Shown here: one piece after another, positions 25,481 through 34,692 of the stretch | Layout of the letters: every line of letters begins with the position of its first letter | Position numbering within the stretch: the stretch's first letter is position 1 | DNA from: CAUZIZ01 sp965219005 | GTDB lineage: Bacteria; Acidobacteriota; UBA6911; RPQK01; JAJDTT01 | Reading direction: 5' to 3' | Assembly (NCBI GenBank): GCA_965219005.1 | Contig: CBDCMS010000004.1 | Coordinates: 1,054,001 to 1,118,000, forward strand | DNA length: 64,000 nucleotides | Notes under the pieces: generated by a model | Told to the model about the DNA's origin: nothing | The model's database searches: none | The model's input: only the letters and a program-made list of their open reading frames with translations | Made by a program: the position numbers and the translations under genes

Positions 25481-28002
25481 AGCGCTACCTTTCTCTTTCC
25501 ATTCGTACCCAGATTCGGGCTGGGCGCGCCCTCTATCTGCTCACCGTGCTTGGGGTAGCGCTCGGCGTTGCTTCGGTTGTCTGTATCCAGATCATCAACC
25601 GGAATTCTCTGGCGGCTTTCAGGGGGAGCATTGAAGCCGTTAGTGGCGAGGCCGATTTCACGATTCTGAGTCGAACTCCGACACTTTCTGAGACGCTCTA
25701 TCCAAAGGTTCTGGGGACCGCAGGAGTCGCCGCAGCCTGGCCCTTGTGCCGTCTCGATGTGGCACTTGCCGACGCGGCAGGCATTTTTCTGGAGGTTCTG
25801 GGAATCGATTTCTTCGCTCCTGTGCGGATGCCCTGGGAAGGAAAGCGAGGCGAGGACTGGAGCATTTTGGGCCAGCCAGGGTGGGTCGCAGTGACGCCCC
25901 AGCTGGCGAGGGATATGGGCTGGACTGTTGGGGATCAATTCCAGGTCTCGATCGGTTCCCGCGGCGTAGATCTGACGGTAGGCGCGCTGGTGGATTTTCG
26001 CCGACTGACGCCTTTTGCAAGCAGCAGGCTCGTCGTGATGGATATCTCCCAGGTGCAGGGCCTGCTCGCGCGTGCGGGCGAGATCGATCAGATTGACGTC
26101 AGATTGGACCCGTCTGCGAACCTCGCGGAGGTTGTCGCCGATCTTCAGCTTCGACTGGGTCCATCCGTTCGAATCTTGACTCCCGAACAGCGTGAGAGCA
26201 CGGCCTCCGATTTACTCGAGGCTTTTCGGCTCAACCTCACGGCGTTAAGCTTGATCAGCCTTTTCGTCGGTCTTTTCCTCGTCTACAGCAGCACTCAGGC
26301 CCTGCTTGTCCGCCGGCGTACCGAGTTTGGTGTGCTGCGATCGCTAGGTGCTACCCGGACGCAGTTACTCGGTCTCATCCTTCTGGAGGTACTCCTCATC
26401 GGTGTGGCGGGTGTCGTTCTCGGGATCCCTTTGGGCTACTGGGCTGCCCAGGCCAACGTAGAGGTGGTGAGCGCAACCCTCAGCAACCTCTACCTGCTGG
26501 CAGAAATCGAATCTCTGGAAATCCCATTCTGGATCTACCTGCTGGCGGCGGCGATAGGGATTGGAGGAGCCGTGGCTGGAGCACTGATTCCTGCTCTCGA
26601 CATGAGTCGGCGACAGATCAGAGCGCTGCTGACACCGCCGATTCTGCACCAGAGGGTCGCATCGTTGTCCCTGACGCTTTTCCTTGGAGGGCTGCTGATC
26701 TTGGTCCTAACGGGGTTGTGGTATCAGTTGTATGGCTGGACCTGGAAGCCGTCCGGCTTCGTGCTTGGTATTGCTGTTCTGGTTGCGCTCCCATTGTCCG
26801 CTCCTCTCTTCATCCGTGGGATCGCCGCGGCGGTTCCAGTTCGAGGTTTCGGTCTGGCCTACAGTCTCAAGAGCCTGGGTGCCAGACTGCAGACGACCTC
26901 TTTCGCCGTATCGTCCCTCGCCATTGCGGTCAGCATGCTGATTGGGATCACGTTCATGATTGGCAGTTTTCGGCGGACCGTCGATGTCTGGGTCGCTGGG
27001 ACGGTGAAAGCGGACATCTACGTCAGCACCTCCTCCTTTCGGGGAAGAGGCGTTCAAGCGACACTCGATGATCAGCTCGTTTCTTCGCTTTCGAACCTTC
27101 CCGGCATCGCAGCAGTTGACCGACTGCGCAAGCTGGAAGTCTCTTCGGGGGATCGGGAGATCTATCTCGCAGGGGTCGACATGAGCCTGGTAGGAGGCGA
27201 GGCACGCTTTCCCCTGCTCTTCGGAGACCCATCGCGGGCCTGGCCCTTGCTGAGACAGGGTCAGGCTGTGCTTATAGGGGAGACCCTCGCACACAGCGCG
27301 GATCTAGGAGTGGGAGACCGTTTGGTGGTTTCAGCTCCAGGAGGTGAAGTAGGTTTTCCCATCGCAGGGGTCTACTACGATTATTCCCCTGGGAAGGGTC
27401 TGGCCGTAGTCGATCTCGAGGCGCTAGCTCAGCACTTCGGACCGGGACCTGCTCATAGTCTCGCCCTCTATCTGAAAGAGCCCGAGGGGACGGAGAGGGT
27501 TGTCGATCAGCTCAAACTTCGCCATGCGGAGACACCACTCCGGTTCCGGAGCAACCGCAGTCTTCGGCAGGCGGTTTTGAGGATCTTCGACCAGACCTTT
27601 GCCATCACGCGACTCCTGCAGGCCATGTGTCTCTTGATTGCGGTCTGTGGAATTACACTGACCCTGTTGATCCTGGCGCGGGAGCGGATTTCCGAGCTGG
27701 CTTTGTACCGGGCTCTGGGTGCCCTACGCCAGCAGATTTTCTGGGTCTTTGTGGGCAAAGGATTGGGAATCGGGCTCCTGGGTCTGGCCTTGGGACTCCT
27801 GGGAGGGGTCGCGTTGGCCGCTATCCTGATATTCGTCATCAATCGAGCCTATTTTGGATGGACGATACAGGTCTACTGGCCCTGGGCTTCGCTGATGCAG
27901 CAGACCGCGACCATCCTGGGTGCCGCACTTCTGGCAAGCCTCTATCCTGCACTCAGGGCCAGTCAGAGCCCGGCTGCCGTGCTGAGCCGAGATGATATGT
28001 AA
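25477..28002 (+). CDS. Large FtsX-type ABC permease
   Basis: The permease has 841 residues from TTG 25477 (the TTGA overlap with the ATPase stop, with GGAGCAGG just upstream). It has an N-terminal membrane segment near 20-40, a periplasmic MacB-like domain, a first FtsX block (LISLFVGLFLVYSSTQALLV...), further membrane segments in the middle, a second extracytoplasmic domain and a second FtsX block at the C-terminus (LIAVCGITLTLLILARE...). Such double-FtsX permeases are the AttF/AttG or YbbP type. It should move lipids, lipoproteins or peptides across or out of the inner membrane together with the adjacent ATPase. Confidence 0.88.
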   Translation: MKRYLSLSIRTQIRAGRALYLLTVLGVALGVASVVCIQIINRNSLAAFRGSIEAVSGEADFTILSRTPTLSETLYPKVLGTAGVAAAWPLCRLDVALADAAGIFLEVLGIDFFAPVRMPWEGKRGEDWSILGQPGWVAVTPQLARDMGWTVGDQFQVSIGSRGVDLTVGALVDFRRLTPFASSRLVVMDISQVQGLLARAGEIDQIDVRLDPSANLAEVVADLQLRLGPSVRILTPEQRESTASDLLEAFRLNLTALSLISLFVGLFLVYSSTQALLVRRRTEFGVLRSLGATRTQLLGLILLEVLLIGVAGVVLGIPLGYWAAQANVEVVSATLSNLYLLAEIESLEIPFWIYLLAAAIGIGGAVAGALIPALDMSRRQIRALLTPPILHQRVASLSLTLFLGGLLILVLTGLWYQLYGWTWKPSGFVLGIAVLVALPLSAPLFIRGIAAAVPVRGFGLAYSLKSLGARLQTTSFAVSSLAIAVSMLIGITFMIGSFRRTVDVWVAGTVKADIYVSTSSFRGRGVQATLDDQLVSSLSNLPGIAAVDRLRKLEVSSGDREIYLAGVDMSLVGGEARFPLLFGDPSRAWPLLRQGQAVLIGETLAHSADLGVGDRLVVSAPGGEVGFPIAGVYYDYSPGKGLAVVDLEALAQHFGPGPAHSLALYLKEPEGTERVVDQLKLRHAETPLRFRSNRSLRQAVLRIFDQTFAITRLLQAMCLLIAVCGITLTLLILARERISELALYRALGALRQQIFWVFVGKGLGIGLLGLALGLLGGVALAAILIFVINRAYFGWTIQVYWPWASLMQQTATILGAALLASLYPALRASQSPAAVLSRDDM

Positions 28003-28023
28003 GGGGATGCTAACACTAACGCT

Positions 28024-29148
28024 GTGAGTCCAATTGTACTCAGAATTGTCCTGTGCGTTTGCCTGCTGCTGGTTGCAGTTGAAGCGGCAGAATGGCGTCC
28101 AGCCCGGCCCGACTATTCCTGGTCGTTTCCGCAGCATCACTGGGCTCGGAACGGTTACCGGACGGAGTGGTGGTACTTTGCCGGTCGGTTGGTTTCCGAG
28201 AGCGACCCAGCACGCATTTTTGGTTACCAGTTCACCTTCTTCCGAGTGGGTCTGCTTCCGAAGCGGCCGCAGCTGGAGTCCCACTGGGCTGCCACCGATC
28301 TAGTGATGGGACATGCCGCCGTCACGGATCTCTCAGCGAAACAGCATGTTTTCAGTGAAGTGTTCTACCGTGCGATTCCCCTGTTGGGAGGGTTTTCCCG
28401 CTACCCCGATCCGCTGATCGCCTGGAGCCTTGCTCCCAGTGGCACCGATAGTCGATGGACACTGGCCTGGAACGGTCAGGCCTTCGACTTCTCCATGAAG
28501 GACACAAGGCAGGGGATGGCCTTCGCCTTGGCGACCGTGCCCAGTAAGGCGTTCGTTTTCCAAGGGCCGAACGGGTTCAGCCGCAAGGGCGGTGACAAGA
28601 CGGCGGCCAGCCACTACTACAGCTTCACCCGTCTTCAGACGGAGGGCTCGGTGACGATTCGGGGACAGACGACAAAAGTGCGGGGTGAGAGTTGGATGGA
28701 TAAGGAGTTTGGCTCCAACCAGCTCAGCCCTGGTCAGGTGGGGTGGGATTGGTTCAGTCTTCAACTCGGTGACGGTCGCGAGATCATGCTCTATCTCCTG
28801 CGTGACGATCAGGGAAGAGTGGACTTTGCTCGAGGGTCGTTGGTTTCAAAGACCGGTGAAGTGCGCTATCTGGCCGCTGGGGAATGGACAGTGCACTCTG
28901 GCCGTACCTGGAAGAGTCCAGCGACCGGGGCCAACTATCCGGCGGGCTGGACGGTGAGATTGCCGGACGCCGACCTGGAGATGGTGTTGGTCCCTGAACT
29001 GGCAGACCAGGAGAACCGCAGCCGGATTGTTGAGGATCTCTTCTACTGGGAGGGTCTGGTTCGAGTGCAAGATCAGGAGGGCAAGCGAATCGGCCATGGA
29101 TACGTGGAGCTGACCGGCTACGGAACCGGGCGCCGCCCCGCGATCTAG
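28024..29148 (+). CDS. AttH/CrtC-like lipocalin-fold protein
   Basis: The 374-residue protein starts at GTG 28024 with a signal peptide (VLRIVLCVCLLLVAVEAAEW). The mature part matches the AttH/CrtC (hydroxyneurosporene synthase-like) family: YRTEWWYFAGRL, IFGYQFTFFRVG, ASHYYSFTRL and SWMDKEFGSNQL. In the attEFGH arrangement a similar protein is encoded with an ABC ATPase and permease, as here. It probably acts in the periplasm as a lipid-binding or processing partner of that transporter (inference). Its TAG stop is in CTAG and repeat R1-B starts at the next base. Confidence 0.88.
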   Translation: MSPIVLRIVLCVCLLLVAVEAAEWRPARPDYSWSFPQHHWARNGYRTEWWYFAGRLVSESDPARIFGYQFTFFRVGLLPKRPQLESHWAATDLVMGHAAVTDLSAKQHVFSEVFYRAIPLLGGFSRYPDPLIAWSLAPSGTDSRWTLAWNGQAFDFSMKDTRQGMAFALATVPSKAFVFQGPNGFSRKGGDKTAASHYYSFTRLQTEGSVTIRGQTTKVRGESWMDKEFGSNQLSPGQVGWDWFSLQLGDGREIMLYLLRDDQGRVDFARGSLVSKTGEVRYLAAGEWTVHSGRTWKSPATGANYPAGWTVRLPDADLEMVLVPELADQENRSRIVEDLFYWEGLVRVQDQEGKRIGHGYVELTGYGTGRRPAI

Positions 29149-29324
29149 TGAATAGTGAGCAGTAGTGCAATGAGCAGTGAACAGTACCGGAAACAGCTAC
29201 AGCCAACAGAGCCGCGAACGACTTGACTCGTTAGCAGTATGCCCCACGTTTCGAGGAGAGAGCTGGACAACAGCAGAATCTCGCAGATCCCCAACCCCTC
29301 GCTCGCGCTTCAGGTTTCCATGGC
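29149..29324 (-). repeat. Dispersed repeat R1, copy B (inverted)
   Basis: This is the reverse complement of R1 copy A at 7285-7465, nearly identical across about 176 bases. It begins at the base after the AttH-like stop codon. It holds no gene that I can support and ends about 50 bases before the stop codon of the VWFA gene. Confidence 0.88.
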
Positions 29325-29376
29325 TGGGGAAGTTTCTTCTTCGAATGGGGCCAGCGATACTGGCGACGGATTAGCG

Positions 29377-31260
29377 CTACTGGACCGTCACCCGCTTGCG
29401 GTGCGTGGTCATTTCTCCGGAAGGCGTCTGACGCAGGATGACAACCATCTCGTAGCTGCCAGGAGATGCCTTCCCCTCGGCGTCGATCCGGGCGGTCTCG
29501 TAGCGGCGAAAATCAGCCAGCTGCTGAGCGTTGAACTCCAGATCGGCTTGTTTCTCCAAGAACATCTCTTCCTGAGCCAACTTACCCGACCCGTCGATCA
29601 GCGCGGCAAAGATCTCGACCACACACTTGTATTTGCCTTCTGCAGCGGCAAAGCCCAGAGCCTGGGTAGGAATGACGGTGTTGAGTTGGATCTTGCCACC
29701 TTTGGTCGAGACCTCGAGCTCGGAGAGAAACTCCTGAAAAAGGTGGGGAAACTTCAGGGCGTTGAGTAAGTCGCGCTTTGCCATGGATTTCCCGTCCGTC
29801 TCGATGTAGCTCCTGCGAAAGCGAAGCTCGAGTCGAGGACGGTCGACCTTTACTTTGATCGAGTGAAAGGTGCCCGGCCTTCTCTTGGCCGTGGGAACGA
29901 AGCCGACAAGGTAGTATTCGGAGCGATCCAAGAACGCCCTCCGAACCCCCTCGCCCAGGTCGTTGCTGTCCACGAAGGAACGTCCCCCAGTACCCAGGGA
30001 AAGGGATATCAGGAACTCCTGGGGTCCGGTGATCTCTGCGAGCGACGATGAGAATTGGCTGAAAGAGCCCGAACCACTGGTACTGGCATCGAACGGAGCG
30101 GACAGACCCCGGCTGTCGATGCTGTAGATGGAGACCTGGGACCGGTTGGACTGATCGATTGCCGAGCGCAGGCTGAGCCGCTGGCTTGAGGCGTGTCCTA
30201 GCCCCCGCAGCTCCCGGTTGACGAAGAGCATGATCGGGGTTCGGTTGGGGTAGATCGCAACAGCTCTGTCCTCGATGATCCGACTCAGCACCGAACCCGC
30301 GTTGAGGGGGTAGCCCCCGGAAAAAAAGATGAGCTGCTTACGTCCGGGGAGGGAACGCAGCCGCGTCGAGAGCGCCGCAAGAGAAGCGGCCGCCGTACCC
30401 ACCTGTTGGTCCAGTGTGACCAGAAAACTTCTTCCCAGGGCCACGGCGGCCGACACCAGGGCCTCTACCACAGGAGGAAGCGTTTGCAGGGGTCGCGGGG
30501 TCAGGTCGTACGGAGGGACACTGTTGAAAAGCTCTTCCATTTCTCCGATAAAACCTGCGAATGAGTTGGCTCCCAGAGGGCTGACTGGAAGCTTCTCCAG
30601 AGTGCGTATCAAACTGGGGACGCTGGAAGTGAAGTTCTGTCTGACCTGGAGGCCCCGACTCAAACTGGCAATCATCACCCGGTCACCTGGGGTCAGCCCC
30701 GTTTCCAGAAATCCACGGATTGACTCTTTGACGCGTTTGAAGTCCTGGTGGTCAATCGTGTCCAGATCAAGCAAAAAGACGTAGTAGCCATTGTCTCCTC
30801 TCGGAGAAATAGCCTTATTCACTGCCCTTTTCTCGGAAGGAGTTGGTGCAGTCTTCCGTGCGGCGGCGGCCTGTTTAGGCTTCCTTCCCCGGAGCTGCAG
30901 AAAAGAGGTGGCTTGGCGCTTGCCGTCTTCGTACAGTTCGATTTCCTCGATCTTGAGATCGGACACAAAGTTGCCTTTGCGATCCGTCACTACCAGATCG
31001 ACCAGTACCACCTCCGATTCGGTTCTGAAGCTTGGCGGCTGCTGACTCTGGGCCAATGCAGCGTTTTGGCAGAGGGCAACACCCAAAGCAAGAAAGCTGA
31101 CGAAGCGAGAGTGGTTCAGAAGGCTTCGCCGGAGATAGGATGTGGTGCTGCTGATCAAACGGGCACCGCTGATCGAACGGCTGTACGGAAAAGATTCTGC
31201 AGCTGCTGAGGGTTGGCTCAAAGGACACACCAGCCTTCTCGGCAAGGAAGCCGTGAACAC
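29377..31260 (-). CDS. VWFA-domain secreted protein, acidobacterial type
   Basis: The predicted protein has up to 627 residues. A hydrophobic signal lies near residues 52-71 (FVSFLALGVALCQNAALAQ), so the true start is probably downstream of GTG/ATG 31260, perhaps a TTG; the first 40 residues are not convincing. The mature N-terminus FRTESEVVLVDLVVTDRKGN followed by a von Willebrand A domain (VFLLDLDTIDHQDFKRVKESI, and IFFSGGYPLN) is the TIGR03436 'VWFA-related Acidobacterial domain' pattern. The C-terminal third is beta-rich. It is exported, probably a surface or periplasmic binding protein; its partner is unknown. Confidence 0.82.
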   Translation of the reverse strand: MFTASLPRRLVCPLSQPSAAAESFPYSRSISGARLISSTTSYLRRSLLNHSRFVSFLALGVALCQNAALAQSQQPPSFRTESEVVLVDLVVTDRKGNFVSDLKIEEIELYEDGKRQATSFLQLRGRKPKQAAAARKTAPTPSEKRAVNKAISPRGDNGYYVFLLDLDTIDHQDFKRVKESIRGFLETGLTPGDRVMIASLSRGLQVRQNFTSSVPSLIRTLEKLPVSPLGANSFAGFIGEMEELFNSVPPYDLTPRPLQTLPPVVEALVSAAVALGRSFLVTLDQQVGTAAASLAALSTRLRSLPGRKQLIFFSGGYPLNAGSVLSRIIEDRAVAIYPNRTPIMLFVNRELRGLGHASSQRLSLRSAIDQSNRSQVSIYSIDSRGLSAPFDASTSGSGSFSQFSSSLAEITGPQEFLISLSLGTGGRSFVDSNDLGEGVRRAFLDRSEYYLVGFVPTAKRRPGTFHSIKVKVDRPRLELRFRRSYIETDGKSMAKRDLLNALKFPHLFQEFLSELEVSTKGGKIQLNTVIPTQALGFAAAEGKYKCVVEIFAALIDGSGKLAQEEMFLEKQADLEFNAQQLADFRRYETARIDAEGKASPGSYEMVVILRQTPSGEMTTHRKRVTVQ

Positions 31261-31377
31261 GACGGCTATTCTATCAGACCCTATTCTTTTCGTTTCTCCT
31301 ATGCACCTGCCCGGATGCTTCGGTGGCGCTTTTCAGCCCGTCTACTGGGGAGGGTACCTGTGCTAAACTTCCGGCCC

Positions 31378-32364
31378 ATGACCAAGATTGACTATCGAGA
31401 GTTCGACCGCCAGATCTGGGAAGAGGAGCTGGAGGACTTTGTCCCACCGCTGATTTACGACATGCACACCCACATGTGGTCGGAGGAGCACAAGGGGCAG
31501 AGTGGCCCCTCTCTCCTGCGTTGGGGAATTGACTATCAAGATCACCTGGCCTGGGCAGCCAGGTTGTATCCCGGTCGTGAAATTCACTATCTGGTTCTGG
31601 GAACACCGGTCCTGGGCATCGACATCGAGGGACATAACGACTGGATGGCGACCCAGATGGCTGCGGATCCCGCCTCCGCCGTGAACCTGCTGGTGGTGCC
31701 GGAGATGAGCCCTGAATATGTTGCCGAGCAGGTCCGGAAACATGGCTTCCTGGGACTGAAGCCCTATCGGCTGTTTGCTCCCGATCCAGCCAACGGAAGA
31801 ATCCAGGACTTTCTTCCCGAGTCCTTTATCGAGGTGGCACACGATCTCGGATTGGCGATTACGATGCACCTCTCGAAGAAGACGGGCCCGGCGGACCCCG
31901 ATAATCTCAGAGATCTAGAGAACTACACTCACAAGTATCCGCGGGCCCAATGGATCCTGGCTCACTGCGGCCGCGCCTTCAATCCCTTCATGCTGGAGGA
32001 GTCCATCCACCGGCTCAAGGACATGCCGAACATCTGGTACGACACTTCGGCTGTCAATGACATGTACTCCCACTATCTGCTGATGAAGCACGAGGACCGA
32101 AAGAGAGTGATGTTCGGTTCGGACAATATCGCGGCCGGCTGCGTCCGAGGGAAGTACGTCACCTGGGGTAAGGCCTGGCAATATTTCGAGGGTTTCGCGG
32201 ATCTCTCACACTGTGACCCCAGCACCACCTTCGTTATCTACGAGCAGCTACGGCAGGAAAGGCAGGTCGCCGAGATACTGGGTTTGAGTAAGGATGAAAT
32301 CGAGGACCACTTCTCTGGAAACGCCATCCGCTTCATCAACAAGGTACGCGCTGCTCAAGGCTGA
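31378..32364 (+). CDS. Amidohydrolase-family protein
   Basis: The 328-residue TIM-barrel protein starts at ATG 31378; the upstream in-frame part overlaps the divergent VWFA gene and is not coding-like. Metal-site segments are intact: IYDMHTHMWS (HxH), ITMHLSKKTG, WILAHCGRAFNP and VMFGSDNIAAG. It is of the Amidohydrolase_2 type, like 21558-22310 but longer. It is alone on this strand between the VWFA gene and the broken glycosyltransferase. Substrate unknown. Confidence 0.83.
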   Translation: MTKIDYREFDRQIWEEELEDFVPPLIYDMHTHMWSEEHKGQSGPSLLRWGIDYQDHLAWAARLYPGREIHYLVLGTPVLGIDIEGHNDWMATQMAADPASAVNLLVVPEMSPEYVAEQVRKHGFLGLKPYRLFAPDPANGRIQDFLPESFIEVAHDLGLAITMHLSKKTGPADPDNLRDLENYTHKYPRAQWILAHCGRAFNPFMLEESIHRLKDMPNIWYDTSAVNDMYSHYLLMKHEDRKRVMFGSDNIAAGCVRGKYVTWGKAWQYFEGFADLSHCDPSTTFVIYEQLRQERQVAEILGLSKDEIEDHFSGNAIRFINKVRAAQG

Positions 32365-32454
32365 GTACACTCGAACGCAAATACGGAAACGTTTTGTGGC
32401 ACTGATACCGGAGGTGTGGGGACGGAACCTGCTGATATAGACGATCTGCTGGTG

Positions 32455-33125
32455 TCACCGCCTGGCATCGTACAGCTCATGAATCTGTCTCACCGCATTC
32501 TCCCAGCTGAAGCGTCGGCCCTGGCGCCGACACTCGTGCCTCATTGACTCCTCGCACGATGTATTGTCATACAGCTGTTCGAAGGCTTCCACCATGCTGT
32601 CCACTTCCTCAGGATCGAAGTATACAGCCGCTTCCCCGCCAACTTCGGGAATCGAGGAACTTCGGCTTGCCAGCACCTTTGCCTCGCAGCGGATCGCTTC
32701 CAACACGGGCAGTCCGAAGCCCTCGTACAGCGAGGGGAACACGAACAGATCGCAAGCGCTGTAGAAGTTGGGAAGGAATTGATCCGGAATGTATCCGGGA
32801 AAGGCAATGGAAGACCCAGTTTTTTCTCGTTCGATCTGTCGCCGAAGTAGGCGGACCTCTTCGATATCCCAGAGGAAGGTCTCGCCTGCCAGGATCAGCT
32901 TGCCCGGGTACCCTCGATCAAGAATGGTTCGGAAGGCGGTCAGGAGCGTCCGAAGATTCTTACGAAAGTCGCTTCCGCCGACATAGAAGAGGAAAGGATA
33001 GTCGATGGCGAACTCCCGCTTGAGAATCTCTCGTGACTCCTCCCTGTCCCTGGGTCCGAGGTTGGGATCGCAGGAAGGATAGATGACTTTGACGCTTTCC
33101 TCAGGGTGATTCAGTCTTTCACAAA
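32455..33125 (-). pseudogene. GT4 glycosyltransferase, C-terminal part, cut by IS1595
   Basis: This piece encodes the donor-binding half of a GT-B, family 4 glycosyltransferase: FLFYVGGSDFRKNLRTLLTA, LILAGETFLWDIEE and YEGFGLPVLEAI, which holds the E-x7-E-like donor site. It continues the frame of 34128-34613 exactly once the IS1595 copy and one 8-bp target duplicate are removed (ICE|RLNHPEES). The rejoined gene would encode 382-385 residues, a normal GT4 length. A GTG inside the IS inverted repeat (33136-33138), with GGAG 4 bases before it, is in frame and could restart translation of this half. Confidence 0.92.
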
Positions 33126-34127
33126 TCTGGTTATGCACTTAACTCCGGAAAAAGTCACCACCACCTAGTAAAAAAGGTGAGAGACAGGAGGTGAGTGGAT
33201 GTACGAAAAGATGAATTTGTTGGAGTTTCAAGAGCGTTTTGCCACAGAAGAAGCTTGTCTGAGTTACCTGATGCAGAAACGCTGGCCGGAAGGATTTGTC
33301 TGTCCCCGTTGTGGGGGTCAAGGAGGCTACTGGTTGCAGCACCGGCGATTGATGGAGTGTCGCCAATGCCGGTATCAGGCTTCTTCCACCGCCGGGACGA
33401 TTTTCCACAAGACGCGGGTGCCCCTGAGATATTGGTTTTGGACCATCTTCTTGATGAGCCGTTGCAAAGCGGGCTACTCGATGAAGGGACTGCAGAAGCT
33501 GCTGGGAATCGGAAGCTATCGGACGGTCTGGATGATGGGACATAAGATCCGACAAGCCATGGCCAAACGTAATGACTGCTACCAATTAAGTCACCTGGTG
33601 GAGCTGGATGACTCTTTCTTTGGAGGCCGACGACGAGGGAGAAATCGTCGGGGTCGCAAGCGAGGACGAGGGACCGAAGGCAAGGCCAAAGTTCTGGCCG
33701 CGGTGGAGATAACGAAAGCCGGGGGGCCGAGGTTTCTAAGTCTGGATGTGGTCGATGACATAACCAGCGACAATGTGAAGCGGGTCGCCTGGGCGAGGAT
33801 CGACCCCGGAGCTCAGATCCGAAGCGACGCCTATCACGCGTTTGTCGGTTTAGCTCAAGCCGGCTACCAGCATGAACGCGTCCGGCTCGAGTGGGTGGGG
33901 ATGGGTTTTGAACAGTTCCCATGGGTTCACACCCTCATTTCCAACTGCAAGACTCAGCTCCAAGGGACTCAGAAAGCGGTCAGCCTCAAGCACCTTCAAC
34001 GTTACCTGGCTGAGTTTTGTTACCGTTTCAATCGTCGTTTCTGGGAATCCGAGCTCTTCGACCGTCTCCTGACAGCCTGTTCGCTCTATCCCACCGTCAC
34101 CTATCCAGAGTTAAGTGCATAACCAGA
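33126..34127 (+). mobile_element. IS1595-type insertion sequence, copy 2, inside a GT4 gene
   Basis: This 1002-bp copy has the same ends as copy 1 (TCTGGTTATGCACTTAAC left) and an 8-bp target duplication TTCACAAA at 33118-33125 and 34128-34135. I see only two base differences from copy 1 across the element: one in the transposase (Thr to Ser) and one in the right inverted repeat (TATCCAGAG for TATCCGGAG). The near identity means that one copy came from the other, or both from a third, very recently. Confidence 0.96.
33199..34122 (+). CDS. IS1595-family transposase, copy 2
   Basis: This is the same 307-residue protein as 7580-8503 with one Thr-to-Ser change in KAGYSMKGL. The zinc ribbon, acidic catalytic residues and basic run are intact, so it is probably functional. 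It is transcribed opposite to the glycosyltransferase gene that it interrupts. Confidence 0.96.
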   Translation: MYEKMNLLEFQERFATEEACLSYLMQKRWPEGFVCPRCGGQGGYWLQHRRLMECRQCRYQASSTAGTIFHKTRVPLRYWFWTIFLMSRCKAGYSMKGLQKLLGIGSYRTVWMMGHKIRQAMAKRNDCYQLSHLVELDDSFFGGRRRGRNRRGRKRGRGTEGKAKVLAAVEITKAGGPRFLSLDVVDDITSDNVKRVAWARIDPGAQIRSDAYHAFVGLAQAGYQHERVRLEWVGMGFEQFPWVHTLISNCKTQLQGTQKAVSLKHLQRYLAEFCYRFNRRFWESELFDRLLTACSLYPTVTYPELSA

Positions 34128-34613
34128 TTCACAAATGTCCTTCCTTGAGTGGTCCGAATCGGTGATGATTAAATCCGCTTGACCAATACGTCCCCAAGCC
34201 CAGCGCAGAGCTCTGACGAAATCCCAGGGAAACTGTTGCTTGGTTTCCTCCCAGAACAGGAACGGAATCAAGTCATGAACGTGGGCCCAGACATCGCACG
34301 ACTTCAAACGTGGTATGGAAGTGATTTCCGTGGCGTGGAATAGATCGAGTCGGTCCTGGGAGAGTTTTTGATCCAAGAGGAAACGATCCAGCAGCCAATT
34401 GAAGCGACTGGCTCGTGTTAGCTGGGGCAGAACGACCCGTCGCGATTTCTTGCCGCCCTGCGGCGTGGATTTCTGACCTTGCGCGTGGTAAAGCACGAAC
34501 TCGTGCTGGGTTGCGTCGAGAAGCTCAGAGGCTAACCAGAACGTGTATTTTCCTATGCCTCGCCGCCGCGAATTCTTTCGGGAAGAGGGGCGTAGATCGT
34601 ATCCAATTCTCAT
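34128..34613 (-). pseudogene. GT4 glycosyltransferase, N-terminal part, cut by IS1595
   Basis: The N-terminal, acceptor-binding half of the same glycosyltransferase starts MRIGYDLRP at ATG 34613 (an in-frame ATG at 34622 is also possible). It contains RRRGIGKYTFWLASELL, LFHATEITSIPR and ADLIITDSDHSRKDICE, the classical GT4 phrase before the linker. After the break the frame runs a few residues into the IS and stops. GT4 enzymes transfer sugars to lipid-linked or polysaccharide acceptors at the cytoplasmic face of the inner membrane. It is the last gene of a leftward run that begins at 39967. Confidence 0.92.
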
Positions 34614-34692
34614 TGCTCCCACAGCTCTTCAGAGCACAGGACTCGGTGGTGGGCAGCGGCGACGTCTGGCGATCCGACATGAGACGGTTCTT

